Shown: positions 6,924-14,357 of the stretch, one piece after another | How positions within the stretch are numbered: the first letter of the stretch is position 1 | Layout of the letters: every line of letters begins with the position of its first letter | From: DATHRK01 sp035513295 | GTDB lineage: Bacteria; Gemmatimonadota; Gemmatimonadetes; Longimicrobiales; RSA9 | Assembly: GCA_035513295.1 (NCBI GenBank) | Contig: DATKCH010000118.1 | Span: forward strand, 1-20,057 | Direction of reading: 5' to 3' | DNA: 20,057 nucleotides | Notes under the pieces: model-generated | The model's input: the letters and a program-made list of their open reading frames with translations, nothing else | Told to the model about the DNA's origin: nothing | The model's database searches: none | Made by a program: the position numbers and the translations under genes

Positions 6924-9251
6924 CTACAGCAGCCCGTCCAGGTACATGTGCACGCGCCAGTCGATGGGCGAGCGCAGCGTGCGCGCCACGTCGAACCGCA
7001 GCAGGCCGTCCAACGCGCTCAAGCCGAGCCCCGCGGACCAGAGCGGATCGCCCTCATCCCACTCGCTGCCGTCCCCCGCCCAACCGAAGTCCGAGAAGAT
7101 GGAGAATCGGACGGCGGGCTGGGACGCCGGGTCGTCCGCTCCGACCCGGACGGCCGGCAAGCGGTCGAGCGCGAGCTCGGCGCGCCCGCGCCAGTACGCG
7201 TCGCCGCGCAGCGCGCCGCCGTCGTAGCCGCGCAGGGAAGCCGACCCGCCGAGCAGCCACAGCGACTGCGCCGGGAGGCCTCCCAGCGACGCCCCAGCCG
7301 CGCCTTCCAGTCCGAGTCCCACGTCCTCTCCGAGCGGGAGCGTCATCCGGAGCGTGAGCGAGGGGCGCGCGAAGTCGAAGGTCCCCGTCGATCCCTCGCC
7401 GAACGCCTCCAGGCCCCAGCGGAAGCGCCCGGGGTCCGCGCCGCTCGAGTGCCGCAGCACGAGAGAAGCCCCGGCCTGGTTCGCGCGGTCGGCCTCGATA
7501 TTGGGCCGGAAATCACCGCCGCCGAGGGTGTTGGCGAGGCTGAAATCGGTCTCCCGCCGGGCCCGGCGCTGCCCCTCGGCGAAGAGGCGTACCTCCCACG
7601 ACCCACCGATGTCCTCCGGCGGCCGAAGGATGAGCTCGGCGCCGTTCGCGAGGAAGTAATCGCCGTCGTCGCGGCCGAACAGCAGCGAGTTGAGGGAGTT
7701 GCCGAGGCCCAGCGAACGGTCGCCCCGGGTCACCGGCGCCAGCCGGCGGTAGCCGGACAGCGCCGCGTGCGTCCGGTAACGGCTGCGCGACAGCGTGACC
7801 TCGGCCGTCGGTTCGAACGCCGCCAGTCCCAGCCTCGCGACTCCCGCCGCCTGGAGCCGTCCCATGTCCAGGTCGGCGCGCGCGCCGACCGCGAGGCCCT
7901 CCACGCGGTTGTACCGCAACATGCCGGGCCCGTCCCAGAGCGCGGAAAACCGCGGGTCCGGCGCCTGCCACGGGGGCGGGGCGATGCTGGCGATGCGGTC
8001 CGTGAGCTCGTCGAGCTCGGCCTCGCTGATCAGCGGATCCTCGTCGGACAGAAGGTCGCCGGGAAGCGCGGGGGAGGACAGCAGGGTGGCCGAGTCGGGG
8101 ACCTCGAGGTTGACCAGGAAGCAACTGTCGTTCGCGCACCAGCAGGTGGCCTCCGGGCCCGCGTTGCAGCGCGTGCCGACGGCGTAGGAGGCATCCCGGT
8201 TGTCGTCGTCGCGCGCCGCGAGGTCCGCCAGGGAGTCGCGGTACGCCTCCGCCTCGGCGCGCAACGAATCGAGCCGTGCGGGACCGGGCGCGCCGGCATC
8301 CCCGACGACCTGATAAGGGCCGTAGCGCTGGCTGATGGCGAGCGGGAAGCGCGCGAAACGTCCGACCCGGGCCACGCCCTCCATGGCGATCAGGCGGGGG
8401 AGCCACCAGCGCTGCTCCCAGAGCCCGTACTCGATCGCGATGTAGCGGATCTCCCCTTCGATCGGCTTGAGGAACCCGGGCACCTTGTCGATGTCCTCGT
8501 CGTCGATGTGCTCAGCGAAGTCACGGTGCAGGTCGGCGGGCCGCGCCGGGCGTACGAACGCCTGGACGACCGCGTACGAGTCGGCGTCCACCCAGAGCGA
8601 TCCGCTCAGCAGGTCGGCGTCGTTGCGGCGCGGCTTCACGACGAGCTCCACGAGCGTGACGGTGAGGCCGCTGGGCAGCGAGATCCGCGTGGTGTCGCCG
8701 AGCGCGTACCGGTAGTGGCTCTCCGCGCCCCTGGCGAGCGGGTGTCGCAGCGTGAAATCCGAGCCGCCGCCCCCGACGAGGCCCCCGAAGGCCGCGAAGC
8801 GATCGGCGGCGGGGTCGAACAGGCCCGCGGACGCGCAGTCGTCGATGTCGTCGGGTACCCGGGGCCCGACGCCGGCGATGGGCACGGCGTAGCGAGCCCC
8901 GAGCACGCGCACGTCGGAAGCCGCGTAGCGCCTCCATGTGACCTCCACCGCCGCCTGGCACTTGAATATGGTCCTGTCGCGGAGGAGGGCGCGCACGCCT
9001 ACGGACATCTCGCTGGACGCGCGCACGGAGTACTCGCGCAGGGCCAGATACGCCTCGCCGCGGTAGTCGCGCGCTTTGAGGACGAGCGCGCGGGTGTCAT
9101 CATCGGCGTAGGAGTCCGGCGGGCCGCTCTCCGAAACCCGGGCGGGCGCCGCTCCGTCTTCGTTCGTGACGGGAGTGGAGTCCGGGTCGGCGGGCGTCCG
9201 CGGGGCGTTCGGCTCCTGTGCGAGGAGCAGCGCGAGGATCAGCGCCGTCAT
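6924..9251 (-). CDS. Large outer-membrane protein with Omp85-like C-terminal barrel (DUF5686-like layout)
   Basis: 775 residues. A signal peptide 'MTALILALLLA' is followed by 'QEPNAP', so the protein is exported. Residues about 50-330 form an extracytoplasmic region with strand-rich text such as 'LSGSLWVDADSYAVVQAFVR' and 'DIDKVPGFLKPIEGEIRYIAIEYGLWEQRWWLPRLIAMEG', resembling the N-terminal part of DUF5686-type proteins. A cysteine cluster follows (C362, C370, C372, C377). From about residue 440 alternating polar and hydrophobic strands continue to the end. They include 'GGSASLRGYDGGALRGDAYWRGRAEL', close to the conserved RGY loop of Omp85 barrels, and 'FSIFSDFGWAGD'. The reading frame continues upstream of 9251 but that part lies antisense to another gene; the signal peptide fixes the start. 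It diverges from the helix-turn-helix gene across 45 bases. Exact function is unknown; it implies a diderm cell. Confidence 0.75.
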   Translation of the reverse strand: MTALILALLLAQEPNAPRTPADPDSTPVTNEDGAAPARVSESGPPDSYADDDTRALVLKARDYRGEAYLALREYSVRASSEMSVGVRALLRDRTIFKCQAAVEVTWRRYAASDVRVLGARYAVPIAGVGPRVPDDIDDCASAGLFDPAADRFAAFGGLVGGGGSDFTLRHPLARGAESHYRYALGDTTRISLPSGLTVTLVELVVKPRRNDADLLSGSLWVDADSYAVVQAFVRPARPADLHRDFAEHIDDEDIDKVPGFLKPIEGEIRYIAIEYGLWEQRWWLPRLIAMEGVARVGRFARFPLAISQRYGPYQVVGDAGAPGPARLDSLRAEAEAYRDSLADLAARDDDNRDASYAVGTRCNAGPEATCWCANDSCFLVNLEVPDSATLLSSPALPGDLLSDEDPLISEAELDELTDRIASIAPPPWQAPDPRFSALWDGPGMLRYNRVEGLAVGARADLDMGRLQAAGVARLGLAAFEPTAEVTLSRSRYRTHAALSGYRRLAPVTRGDRSLGLGNSLNSLLFGRDDGDYFLANGAELILRPPEDIGGSWEVRLFAEGQRRARRETDFSLANTLGGGDFRPNIEADRANQAGASLVLRHSSGADPGRFRWGLEAFGEGSTGTFDFARPSLTLRMTLPLGEDVGLGLEGAAGASLGGLPAQSLWLLGGSASLRGYDGGALRGDAYWRGRAELALDRLPAVRVGADDPASQPAVRFSIFSDFGWAGDGSEWDEGDPLWSAGLGLSALDGLLRFDVARTLRSPIDWRVHMYLDGLL

Positions 9252-9296
9252 GACGTATCTACGCCCGCCGCGGGACGGGGTTTCACCGGAGGCCAC

Positions 9297-9794
9297 ATGG
9301 AAGACCAGGCAGAAAGGGCACTCGCCGGCGAGCTCAACCGGCTCTACTGGGACGGCGGCATGTCCGTCCGGCAGGTTTGCGAAGCGCTGGACATCACGAC
9401 CGCCACCCTGTATCGGCTCCTGGAGCCCCTCCCCTCGGGCGGCCGGTGCGCCGCTTGCGAAGGGGCGCTCGGGTTCAGGAACCGCACGGCGCGCGACGGC
9501 GGCGAGGCGACCTGCGCGAGTTGCGGGGCGACGGCGGCGGCGGACGCGGACGCCGCGAAGGGAGCGGACGCCGCCGAGGGAGCGAACGCCGCGAAGGTCG
9601 CGGACGCCGCGGAGGGAGCGGATTCCGCCGGATCCGGCGGGCGTGCCGACCCCGACTGGGTCGCCGACGCGGTCGACGACGCGCTCGCCTCCACCGAGAA
9701 GGTTTTCCGGGAAGTGGTCGTCGTGGCGGTGGGTGTGGTCGCGGTCCTCGCCCTCGGGGTCGTCGGCTTCATCACCCGCCAGCGGCGCGGCTGA
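9297..9794 (+). CDS. Tail-anchored helix-turn-helix and zinc-ribbon protein with hexapeptide repeats
   Basis: 165 residues with no family I can name as a whole. Residues about 21-43 (GMSVRQVCEALDITTATLYRLL) look like a resolvase/Hin-type helix-turn-helix. C51, C54, C73 and C76 form CxxC-x18-CxxC, a likely zinc ribbon. Residues 85-108 are four copies of a six-residue unit (D/N-A-A-K/E-G/V-A) with Lys and Glu alternating between copies. After an acidic segment (about 118-138) comes one hydrophobic helix (about 139-159) and a basic tail RQRRG. The layout suggests a cytoplasmic DNA-binding head held at the membrane by its C-terminus. The start ATG has GGAGG four bases before it. It lies 37 bases before the aminotransferase gene, probably in one operon, and diverges from the barrel gene. 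Confidence 0.75.
   Translation: MEDQAERALAGELNRLYWDGGMSVRQVCEALDITTATLYRLLEPLPSGGRCAACEGALGFRNRTARDGGEATCASCGATAAADADAAKGADAAEGANAAKVADAAEGADSAGSGGRADPDWVADAVDDALASTEKVFREVVVVAVGVVAVLALGVVGFITRQRRG
9549..9620 (+). repeat. 18-base tandem repeat, four copies, within the helix-turn-helix gene
   Basis: Four consecutive 18-base units begin at 9549, 9567, 9585 and 9603. The unit is roughly GACGCCGCGAAGGGAGCG, with single-base changes that switch Lys to Glu or Asp to Asn, and a degraded fifth unit follows from 9621. The length is a multiple of three, so copy-number change would keep the frame and only lengthen the linker between zinc ribbon and membrane helix. Confidence 0.9.
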
Positions 9795-9831
9795 GGCGCG
9801 GGGAGCCGAAGTCGAGGGATCGGCCCTTCCG

Positions 9832-11136
9832 ATGCCCGACCGTCCGTCCCTGCCGGGACCCCGCTCGCGGGAGCTCGGCGCGCGCCTCGCCGTGGTCGAG
9901 TGCCGGACCATCACGCGCATGGATCCGGTGGGGCCGATCTTCTGGGCGGCCGCCTCCGGAGGGAGGGTGCGCGACGCCGACGGCCACGAGTACATCGACC
10001 TGACGGCCGGCTTCGGCGTGGCCGCGGGCGGCCACGCGCACCCGGCGGTCGCCGAGGCCATCGCGCGCCAGGCGCGCATCCTGGCGCACGGCCTGGGGGA
10101 CGTCCAGCCGGCCGAGGCGAAGGTGGCGCTGCTGGAACGCCTGGCCGACCTGACGCCCGGCGACCTCGGCGTGACCATCCTCGCGAGCGCCGGCGCCGAG
10201 GCGGTGGAGGCCGCGCTCAAGACCGCGCTGCTGGCGACCGGGAAGCCGGGCATCGTCGCGTTCGAGGGCGGGTACCACGGCCTCACCTACGGCGCCCTCG
10301 CGGCGAACGGGCGCCCGGACTTCCGCGAGCCCTTCTCGCGGCAGTTGTACGCGGGCGTCGGCTTCCTTCCCTTCCCGCGCGCCGACGAGGATCCGGACGT
10401 GGCCCTCGCGGCGGTCGCGGGCGCGCTGGACCGCGCCGAATCGTCCCCGGACCCCGTCGGCGCCGTGCTCGTCGAGCCCGTGCAGGGCCGCGGAGGAATG
10501 ATCGACCCGCCGCCTGCCTTCCTGCCCGGACTGCGGGCGCTGTGCGACGAGCGTGGCGCGCTCCTGATCGCCGACGAGATCTACACCGGGTTCGGGAGGA
10601 CCGGGCGCTGGTTCGCCGTCGAGCACAGCGGCGTCGTCCCCGACATCCTGACGCTCGGCAAGGCGCTTTCGGGCGCCCTGCCGCTGAGCGCCGCCGTGGG
10701 GCGTCCCGGGGCGATGGCCGCCTGGCCTCCCTCCCGCGGCGAGTCCCTCCACACCTCGACCTTCCTCGGCAACCCGATCTCCTGCGCCGCCGCGCTGGCG
10801 CACATCGACGTGATCGAGCGCGAGGGGCTTGTGGAGCGGGCGGATTCGCTGGGCCGGACTGTGGCCGATCGGATCGAGCAGTGGTCGGTCCGCTGGGCCG
10901 AGGTCGAGCCGCCGAGCGGGCTGGGGCTGATGCGCGGCGCGCGCCTGCGCGGGGAGCGCGCGCGCCAACTGGCGGGCGGCGTGGCGGATGGCGCGCTTTC
11001 GAGCGGGGTGATCCTGCTCGCGGAGGGGCCGGGGGCGGACACCCTCGCGTTCACGCCGCCGTTGGCCATCGCGGAGGTGGACCTGGTGCGCGCGCTCGAC
11101 GTCGTGGGCGAGGAGCTCGCGCGGGCCCTCCGGTGA
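9832..11136 (+). CDS. Class III pyridoxal-phosphate aminotransferase
   Basis: PLP-dependent transaminase of the omega-amino acid/GABA/acetylornithine group, 434 residues, cytoplasmic. Visible features: 'RVRDADGHEYIDLTAGFGVAAGGHAHPAV' at 45-73; 'SAGAEAVEAALK', which binds PLP phosphate; 'FEGGYHGLTYGALA' for ring stacking; 'LIADEIYTGFGRTGRWFA' with the PLP-nitrogen aspartate D248; and the Schiff-base lysine K277 in 'DILTLGKALSGALPLSA'. The full length and all core motifs are present. The family cannot be narrowed to one amino donor from this alone; GABA- or diaminobutyrate-type transaminase is most likely. The ATG at 9832 is the first after the preceding stop (9794); the upstream open frame overlaps another gene. 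It ends 10 bases before the oppositely oriented enoyl reductase stop. Confidence 0.9.
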   Translation: MPDRPSLPGPRSRELGARLAVVECRTITRMDPVGPIFWAAASGGRVRDADGHEYIDLTAGFGVAAGGHAHPAVAEAIARQARILAHGLGDVQPAEAKVALLERLADLTPGDLGVTILASAGAEAVEAALKTALLATGKPGIVAFEGGYHGLTYGALAANGRPDFREPFSRQLYAGVGFLPFPRADEDPDVALAAVAGALDRAESSPDPVGAVLVEPVQGRGGMIDPPPAFLPGLRALCDERGALLIADEIYTGFGRTGRWFAVEHSGVVPDILTLGKALSGALPLSAAVGRPGAMAAWPPSRGESLHTSTFLGNPISCAAALAHIDVIEREGLVERADSLGRTVADRIEQWSVRWAEVEPPSGLGLMRGARLRGERARQLAGGVADGALSSGVILLAEGPGADTLAFTPPLAIAEVDLVRALDVVGEELARALR

Positions 11137-11146
11137 ACCGGTCCGC

Positions 11147-11929
11147 CTACCCCGTGATCTCCTCGCCGCCGTCCACGTTGATGACGTTTCCGGTGACCCA
11201 GTGGGTCCCGGGCTCCGCCAGCGCGACGAGCGCCGCGGCGACGTCCTCGGGGGTCGTCAGCCGGCCCGACGGGTTGCGCGCCTTGGCGGCGTCGATCAGG
11301 CGATCGCTCCCGGGAATCTTGCGCAGCGCGGGCGTGTCCGTGACGCCGCCGCGCAGCGCGTTGGCGGTGATCCCCATGGGCGCCAGCTCGTAGGCGAGCT
11401 GGCGGATGTGCGACTCGAGCGCCGCCTTGGCCGCGCTGACGGGGCCGTAGCTGGGAATCACGCGCGTGGAGCCCGACGACGTCATGGCGAAGATGCGACC
11501 GCCCTGTCCCATCATCCCGCGCTCGATCGCTCCGCGCACCCAGTCCACCAGCGAGTGCGCCATCACGCGCACCGTCATGTCCATCTGTGCCTCGGAGACC
11601 GCTTCCTCGCCCGTGTAGGGGCGCAGCGTGCCGAACGCGAGCGAGTGCAGCAGGACGTCCACCGTCCCCTCGTCGCCCAGGCGCTCCTTAATGGCGTCGA
11701 GCGCCTCGGCGCGCTTGTCCGGGTCCGCGGCGTTCATGTTGAAGAAGGCCGCTTCCGCACCCGCCGCCTCCAGCGCCGCGATCACCTCCGCGACGTGGCC
11801 CACGGTCGAGCGCCGGTCCAAGTGGACGCCGAAGATGGAGCGCCCCGACGCCGCCAGGGCTTTCGCCGCCGCCTCGCCGAAGCCGCTGGACGCTCCCAGG
11901 ACGAGCGCCCAGCGCCGCGCTTCGCTCAT
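11147..11929 (-). CDS. fabL: FabL-like enoyl-[acyl-carrier-protein] reductase (SDR fold)
   Basis: 260-residue short-chain dehydrogenase that most resembles enoyl-ACP reductase III (FabL), which reduces the trans-2-enoyl-ACP double bond in fatty-acid elongation using NADPH. The cofactor loop is GASSGFG (12-18). The active site has Y161 and K168 spaced Y-x6-K ('SYGPVSAAKAALE'); enoyl reductases have this spacing whereas ordinary SDRs have Y-x3-K. The stretch 'NALRGGVTDTPALRKIPGSDRLIDAAKARNPSGRLTTPEDV' follows FabL closely. The end 'TGNVINVDGGEEITG' is the usual SDR C-terminus. The ATG overlaps the stop of the carbinolamine dehydratase gene as ATGA, so the two are translationally coupled. A different SDR substrate remains possible. 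Confidence 0.8.
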   Translation of the reverse strand: MSEARRWALVLGASSGFGEAAAKALAASGRSIFGVHLDRRSTVGHVAEVIAALEAAGAEAAFFNMNAADPDKRAEALDAIKERLGDEGTVDVLLHSLAFGTLRPYTGEEAVSEAQMDMTVRVMAHSLVDWVRGAIERGMMGQGGRIFAMTSSGSTRVIPSYGPVSAAKAALESHIRQLAYELAPMGITANALRGGVTDTPALRKIPGSDRLIDAAKARNPSGRLTTPEDVAAALVALAEPGTHWVTGNVINVDGGEEITG

Positions 11930-12213
11930 GCGCCCTCCAGGAGCCCGTCGATGCGCCGCGCCAGCGCGAAGTCCTTCGCCGTGAGCCCGCCCGCCGAGTG
12001 CGTGGACAGTTCCAGGCGTACCTTGCGGTACCGGATGTCGATGTCGGGGTGGTGGTCCGCCTCCTCGGCGGCGTCGGCCACGGCGGCCACGAAGGCGATC
12101 GCCGCCGGAAACGTGTCCAGCCGGGCGGTGCGGATGATCGCGTCGCCGTCGCGCTCCCACTCGGGGACGGTCTCCAGCTCCCGCGCTATGTCGTCGTCGG
12201 AAAGAAGCGGCAC
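11926..12213 (-). CDS. phhB: 4a-hydroxytetrahydrobiopterin dehydratase (pterin carbinolamine dehydratase)
   Basis: Dehydrates 4a-hydroxy-tetrahydropterin, recycling the pterin cofactor of aromatic amino acid hydroxylases; in many bacteria without such hydroxylases its role is unclear. 95 residues, normal for the family. The active-site histidines are visible as H54, H55 and H72 in 'EEADHHPDIDIRYRKVRL' and 'ELSTHSAGGLTAKDFALARRID'. The N-terminus 'LLSDDDIARELETVPEWERDGDAI' is also typical. The start is a GTG at 12213 with a GAGAG ribosome-binding-like sequence upstream; the open frame further upstream has no family similarity. It overlaps the enoyl reductase start by four bases. No hydroxylase gene is in the window. 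Confidence 0.92.
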   Translation of the reverse strand: MPLLSDDDIARELETVPEWERDGDAIIRTARLDTFPAAIAFVAAVADAAEEADHHPDIDIRYRKVRLELSTHSAGGLTAKDFALARRIDGLLEGA

Positions 12214-12255
12214 GCTGAATTTCTCTCGGTTCGAGGGGCCGGTAAGTTGAACGCC

Positions 12256-13062
12256 GTGTCGGAAGCGGGCAAGCAGGTTCGGGACGCGCCGCCGGAGGTG
12301 CGCGAGCGCGCGAGCGGGATGGCCGGCCTCCTCCTGGGCGGCGTCCTGGTCGCCCTGTCGTGGCTCCTGACGGGGGCCCTCCCGTGGCCGGAGCGCGTCT
12401 ACGCGACGTTCCTGCTGGGGGCGCTGCCCGCGGCCCTGATCATGGCGCGGACACCGGACTCGGTGCCGGAAGAAGCCACGCGCCACGGGATCTACGCGAC
12501 CTCCTGGGCCGGGCTCTGGGGCCTCGCGGCGCTCGCGGCGGCGGCGTCGCTTGCCAGCGGCGACGTGTCCCGGCGACTGGCGCTGGATTGGCCCGCCGGC
12601 CGCCTCCTGGCCGGCTGGACCGCGCTGCTGATCCTGGCGGGGGCGCTGGTCGTCGGCGTCTGGTACGCCCTGGGCCACCGCGAAGGCGAGATCTCCAGGT
12701 TCCTGCTGCCCGAGACGACCGCGGAGCGCGCGCACTTCGCGTGGCTGGCGGTGACCGCGGGCTTCACCGAGGAGATCGTGTTCCGCGGGTTTCTGGTGCG
12801 AGCTGTGGAGGCGGCGTCGGGGTCGGTGTGGGTCGGCGTCGCGGCGTCGGCCATCGTGTTCGGGCTCGCGCACCGCTATCAGGGGGCGGGCGGCGCGGTG
12901 CGAGCCGGCGTGCTCGGCGCGATCCTGTCCGCGCCCCTGATAGTCACCGGCAGCATCGTCCCCGCGATCCTCGCGCACGCGGCACTGGACCTCACGGCGG
13001 GCCTGTGGTGGCGCGATCGGCTCTTTCGAGAAACTCTTGTTCCTCCTCGATCGTCCATCTAG
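12256..13062 (+). CDS. CPBP-family (CAAX/Abi-type) intramembrane metalloprotease
   Basis: 268-residue membrane protein with about seven hydrophobic segments (roughly 22-42, 47-63, 82-101, 117-138, 161-171, 190-205 and 215-242). CPBP motifs are present: motif 1 EEIVFR (E172, E173, R177), motif 2 'FGLAH' with H206, and a third 'AHAALDL' with H241 and D245. These residues are expected to bind the catalytic metal inside the membrane. The family includes prenyl-protein CAAX proteases and many bacterial proteins of unknown target, some linked to bacteriocin self-immunity; there is no bacteriocin gene here. The start is taken as GTG 12256; a later ATG near residue 22 is possible. It diverges from the carbinolamine dehydratase gene with 42 bases between starts. 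Confidence 0.85.
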   Translation: MSEAGKQVRDAPPEVRERASGMAGLLLGGVLVALSWLLTGALPWPERVYATFLLGALPAALIMARTPDSVPEEATRHGIYATSWAGLWGLAALAAAASLASGDVSRRLALDWPAGRLLAGWTALLILAGALVVGVWYALGHREGEISRFLLPETTAERAHFAWLAVTAGFTEEIVFRGFLVRAVEAASGSVWVGVAASAIVFGLAHRYQGAGGAVRAGVLGAILSAPLIVTGSIVPAILAHAALDLTAGLWWRDRLFRETLVPPRSSI

Positions 13063-13197
13063 GGTAGGGGTGCGACGACCGACGCCGGATCGCGCGGAGG
13101 CGGCCCGGCGGAGGCCGCGACGACCGGAACCTCGGGCGTCGTCGAGGGCATACAAGGTTGAACAAGGCCGCAACTCCGCCCGGGAGCGCGACGACAC

Positions 13198-13614
13198 GTG
13201 ATCGTATCGCTGAACTTCGAGGAAATCTCCTCCCTTCGGGATGGCGCGGAGCTGGCGCTGGAGCCAGCCCCGGCGGGCGGAGCCGTGGCCGCGCCCCCCG
13301 AGGAGCTCGTGCACGTGGAAGCGCTGCGGGCGGCCGGCGGTGACCTGTCCCTGACCACCCTCGCCGAACAGCGGAGCGCCGAGCGGGCCCTGGAGTTGAT
13401 CCTGTCCGCCGCGCACGAGCGAATGGACGTTCTCGTCCTGACCCAGCACGTGGGATCCGACGACTCCGTGAACGCCTACTTCGACTACGCGCACGTGCTC
13501 ACGGTCCTGGAGCGCGTCCGCACGGCCGGCCGTCGGATGTCGGCGATCATCGAGCTGGTCACGGGGCGTACCCCCACGGCAGAGTCGAGCACCGACGTCA
13601 CCTTCCCCGATTGA
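13198..13614 (+). CDS. Conserved-looking hypothetical protein
   Basis: 138 residues from a GTG start, soluble, no signal peptide, no membrane helix, no cysteines. The sequence begins 'MIVSLNFEEISSLRDGAELAL' and has a middle alpha-helical part ('LSLTTLAEQRSAERALELILSAAHERMDVLVL') and a second helical part ('DSVNAYFDYAHVLTVLERVRTAGRRMSAIIELVTG'). It looks like a compact globular protein rather than a chance open frame. Its stop overlaps the TTG start of the next gene (TTGA), which supports it being real and co-translated with the SDR. I do not recognise the family and give no function. Confidence 0.65.
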   Translation: MIVSLNFEEISSLRDGAELALEPAPAGGAVAAPPEELVHVEALRAAGGDLSLTTLAEQRSAERALELILSAAHERMDVLVLTQHVGSDDSVNAYFDYAHVLTVLERVRTAGRRMSAIIELVTGRTPTAESSTDVTFPD

Positions 13615-14348
13615 CCCCTTCCGGTAGCGTCTTCATAACGGGAGCGTCCCGCGGGCTGGGGCGCGCCCTGGCGCTCGCGTTCGCCGATTCCGGCGCCCGG
13701 CTCGTCCTGTGCGCGCGCGGCGCCGACGAACTCGGGCGCGTCGCCGCCGAGGCGCGCGCCGCCGGCGCCGAATGCCTCGCCAGTCCGGTCGACGTGACGG
13801 ACTCCGGCGCGGTCGAGGGCCTGGTGGCGGAGGCCGAGGAGCGCTGGGGCGCCATCGGCGCGCTGGTCAACAACGCCTCCGTGCTCGGACCCCGGGCGCC
13901 CCTCGCCGAACACACGCCCGAGCAATGGCGCGGCGCGCTGGACGTGAACCTGACGGGCGCGTGGATCGCGTGCCGCGCGGTGCTACCGGGCATGCGCCGC
14001 GCCGGTAGCGGCTCGATCATCAACGTCACTTCCAGCGTCGGAGACGAGCCCCGCCCCGGCTGGGGCATCTACGCGGTCTCCAAGTGGGCGCTGGAGGGGC
14101 TCACCTGGAACCTCGCGCTGGAGGAGGGGGACCACGGGATCCGTGTCAACGCGGTGAACCCCGGCGGCATGCGAACGGAGATGCGGCGCGACGCCTACCC
14201 GCGCGAGGATCCGGCATCGGTGCCCCAGCCGGCCGAAATCGCGGGGGTGTTCCTGTGGCTGGCTTCGCGGGATTCCGCGGGAGTGTCGGGGCGGCGTTTC
14301 GAGGCGCGCTCGTGGCGCCCGGAAGCGGACGGCGCCGGCGGGGGCTGA
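13611..14348 (+). CDS. Classical short-chain dehydrogenase/reductase
   Basis: 245 residues, NAD(P)-dependent oxidoreductase of unknown substrate. The cofactor loop TGASRGLG is at 10-17, 'CARGADEL' follows the second strand, NNA is at 87-89, and the catalytic S141, Y154 and K158 (Y-x3-K) are in the usual order. 'VNAVNPGGMRTEM' is the conserved post-active-site segment. The C-terminus ('SGRRFEARSWRPEADGAGGG') replaces the usual 'TGQxxxVDGG' ending. The start is TTG at 13611, which overlaps the previous stop as TTGA. The first alternative start would remove the cofactor loop. It converges with the binding-protein gene, leaving 9 bases between stops. Confidence 0.87.
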   Translation: MTPSGSVFITGASRGLGRALALAFADSGARLVLCARGADELGRVAAEARAAGAECLASPVDVTDSGAVEGLVAEAEERWGAIGALVNNASVLGPRAPLAEHTPEQWRGALDVNLTGAWIACRAVLPGMRRAGSGSIINVTSSVGDEPRPGWGIYAVSKWALEGLTWNLALEEGDHGIRVNAVNPGGMRTEMRRDAYPREDPASVPQPAEIAGVFLWLASRDSAGVSGRRFEARSWRPEADGAGGG

Positions 14349-14357
14349 CCGGTCGGA

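Noticed and set aside
5344..7227. A 627-codon plus-strand open frame opposite LD-carboxypeptidase and the lipoprotein
   Set aside because: Composition is antisense-like and the opposite strand carries full-length recognisable enzymes with catalytic residues.
6861..9794. A 977-codon plus-strand open frame running antisense to the barrel protein gene and into the helix-turn-helix gene
   Set aside because: Its first 800 or so residues are low-complexity Arg/Ala/Gly/Val text typical of antisense frames in GC-rich DNA; only the part from 9297 has domains and a ribosome-binding site.
9252..10286. Upstream extension of the barrel-protein frame on the minus strand
   Set aside because: It lies antisense to the helix-turn-helix and aminotransferase genes, and the signal peptide at 9251 marks the real start.
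12256..13062. CPBP protease as part of a bacteriocin or phage-defence system
   Set aside because: No precursor peptide, toxin, nuclease or other defence gene is nearby; neighbours look metabolic.
12214..13494. Long upstream extension of the carbinolamine dehydratase frame
   Set aside because: It is antisense to the CPBP protease gene, has no similarity to the family, and the GTG at 12213 gives the normal family length.
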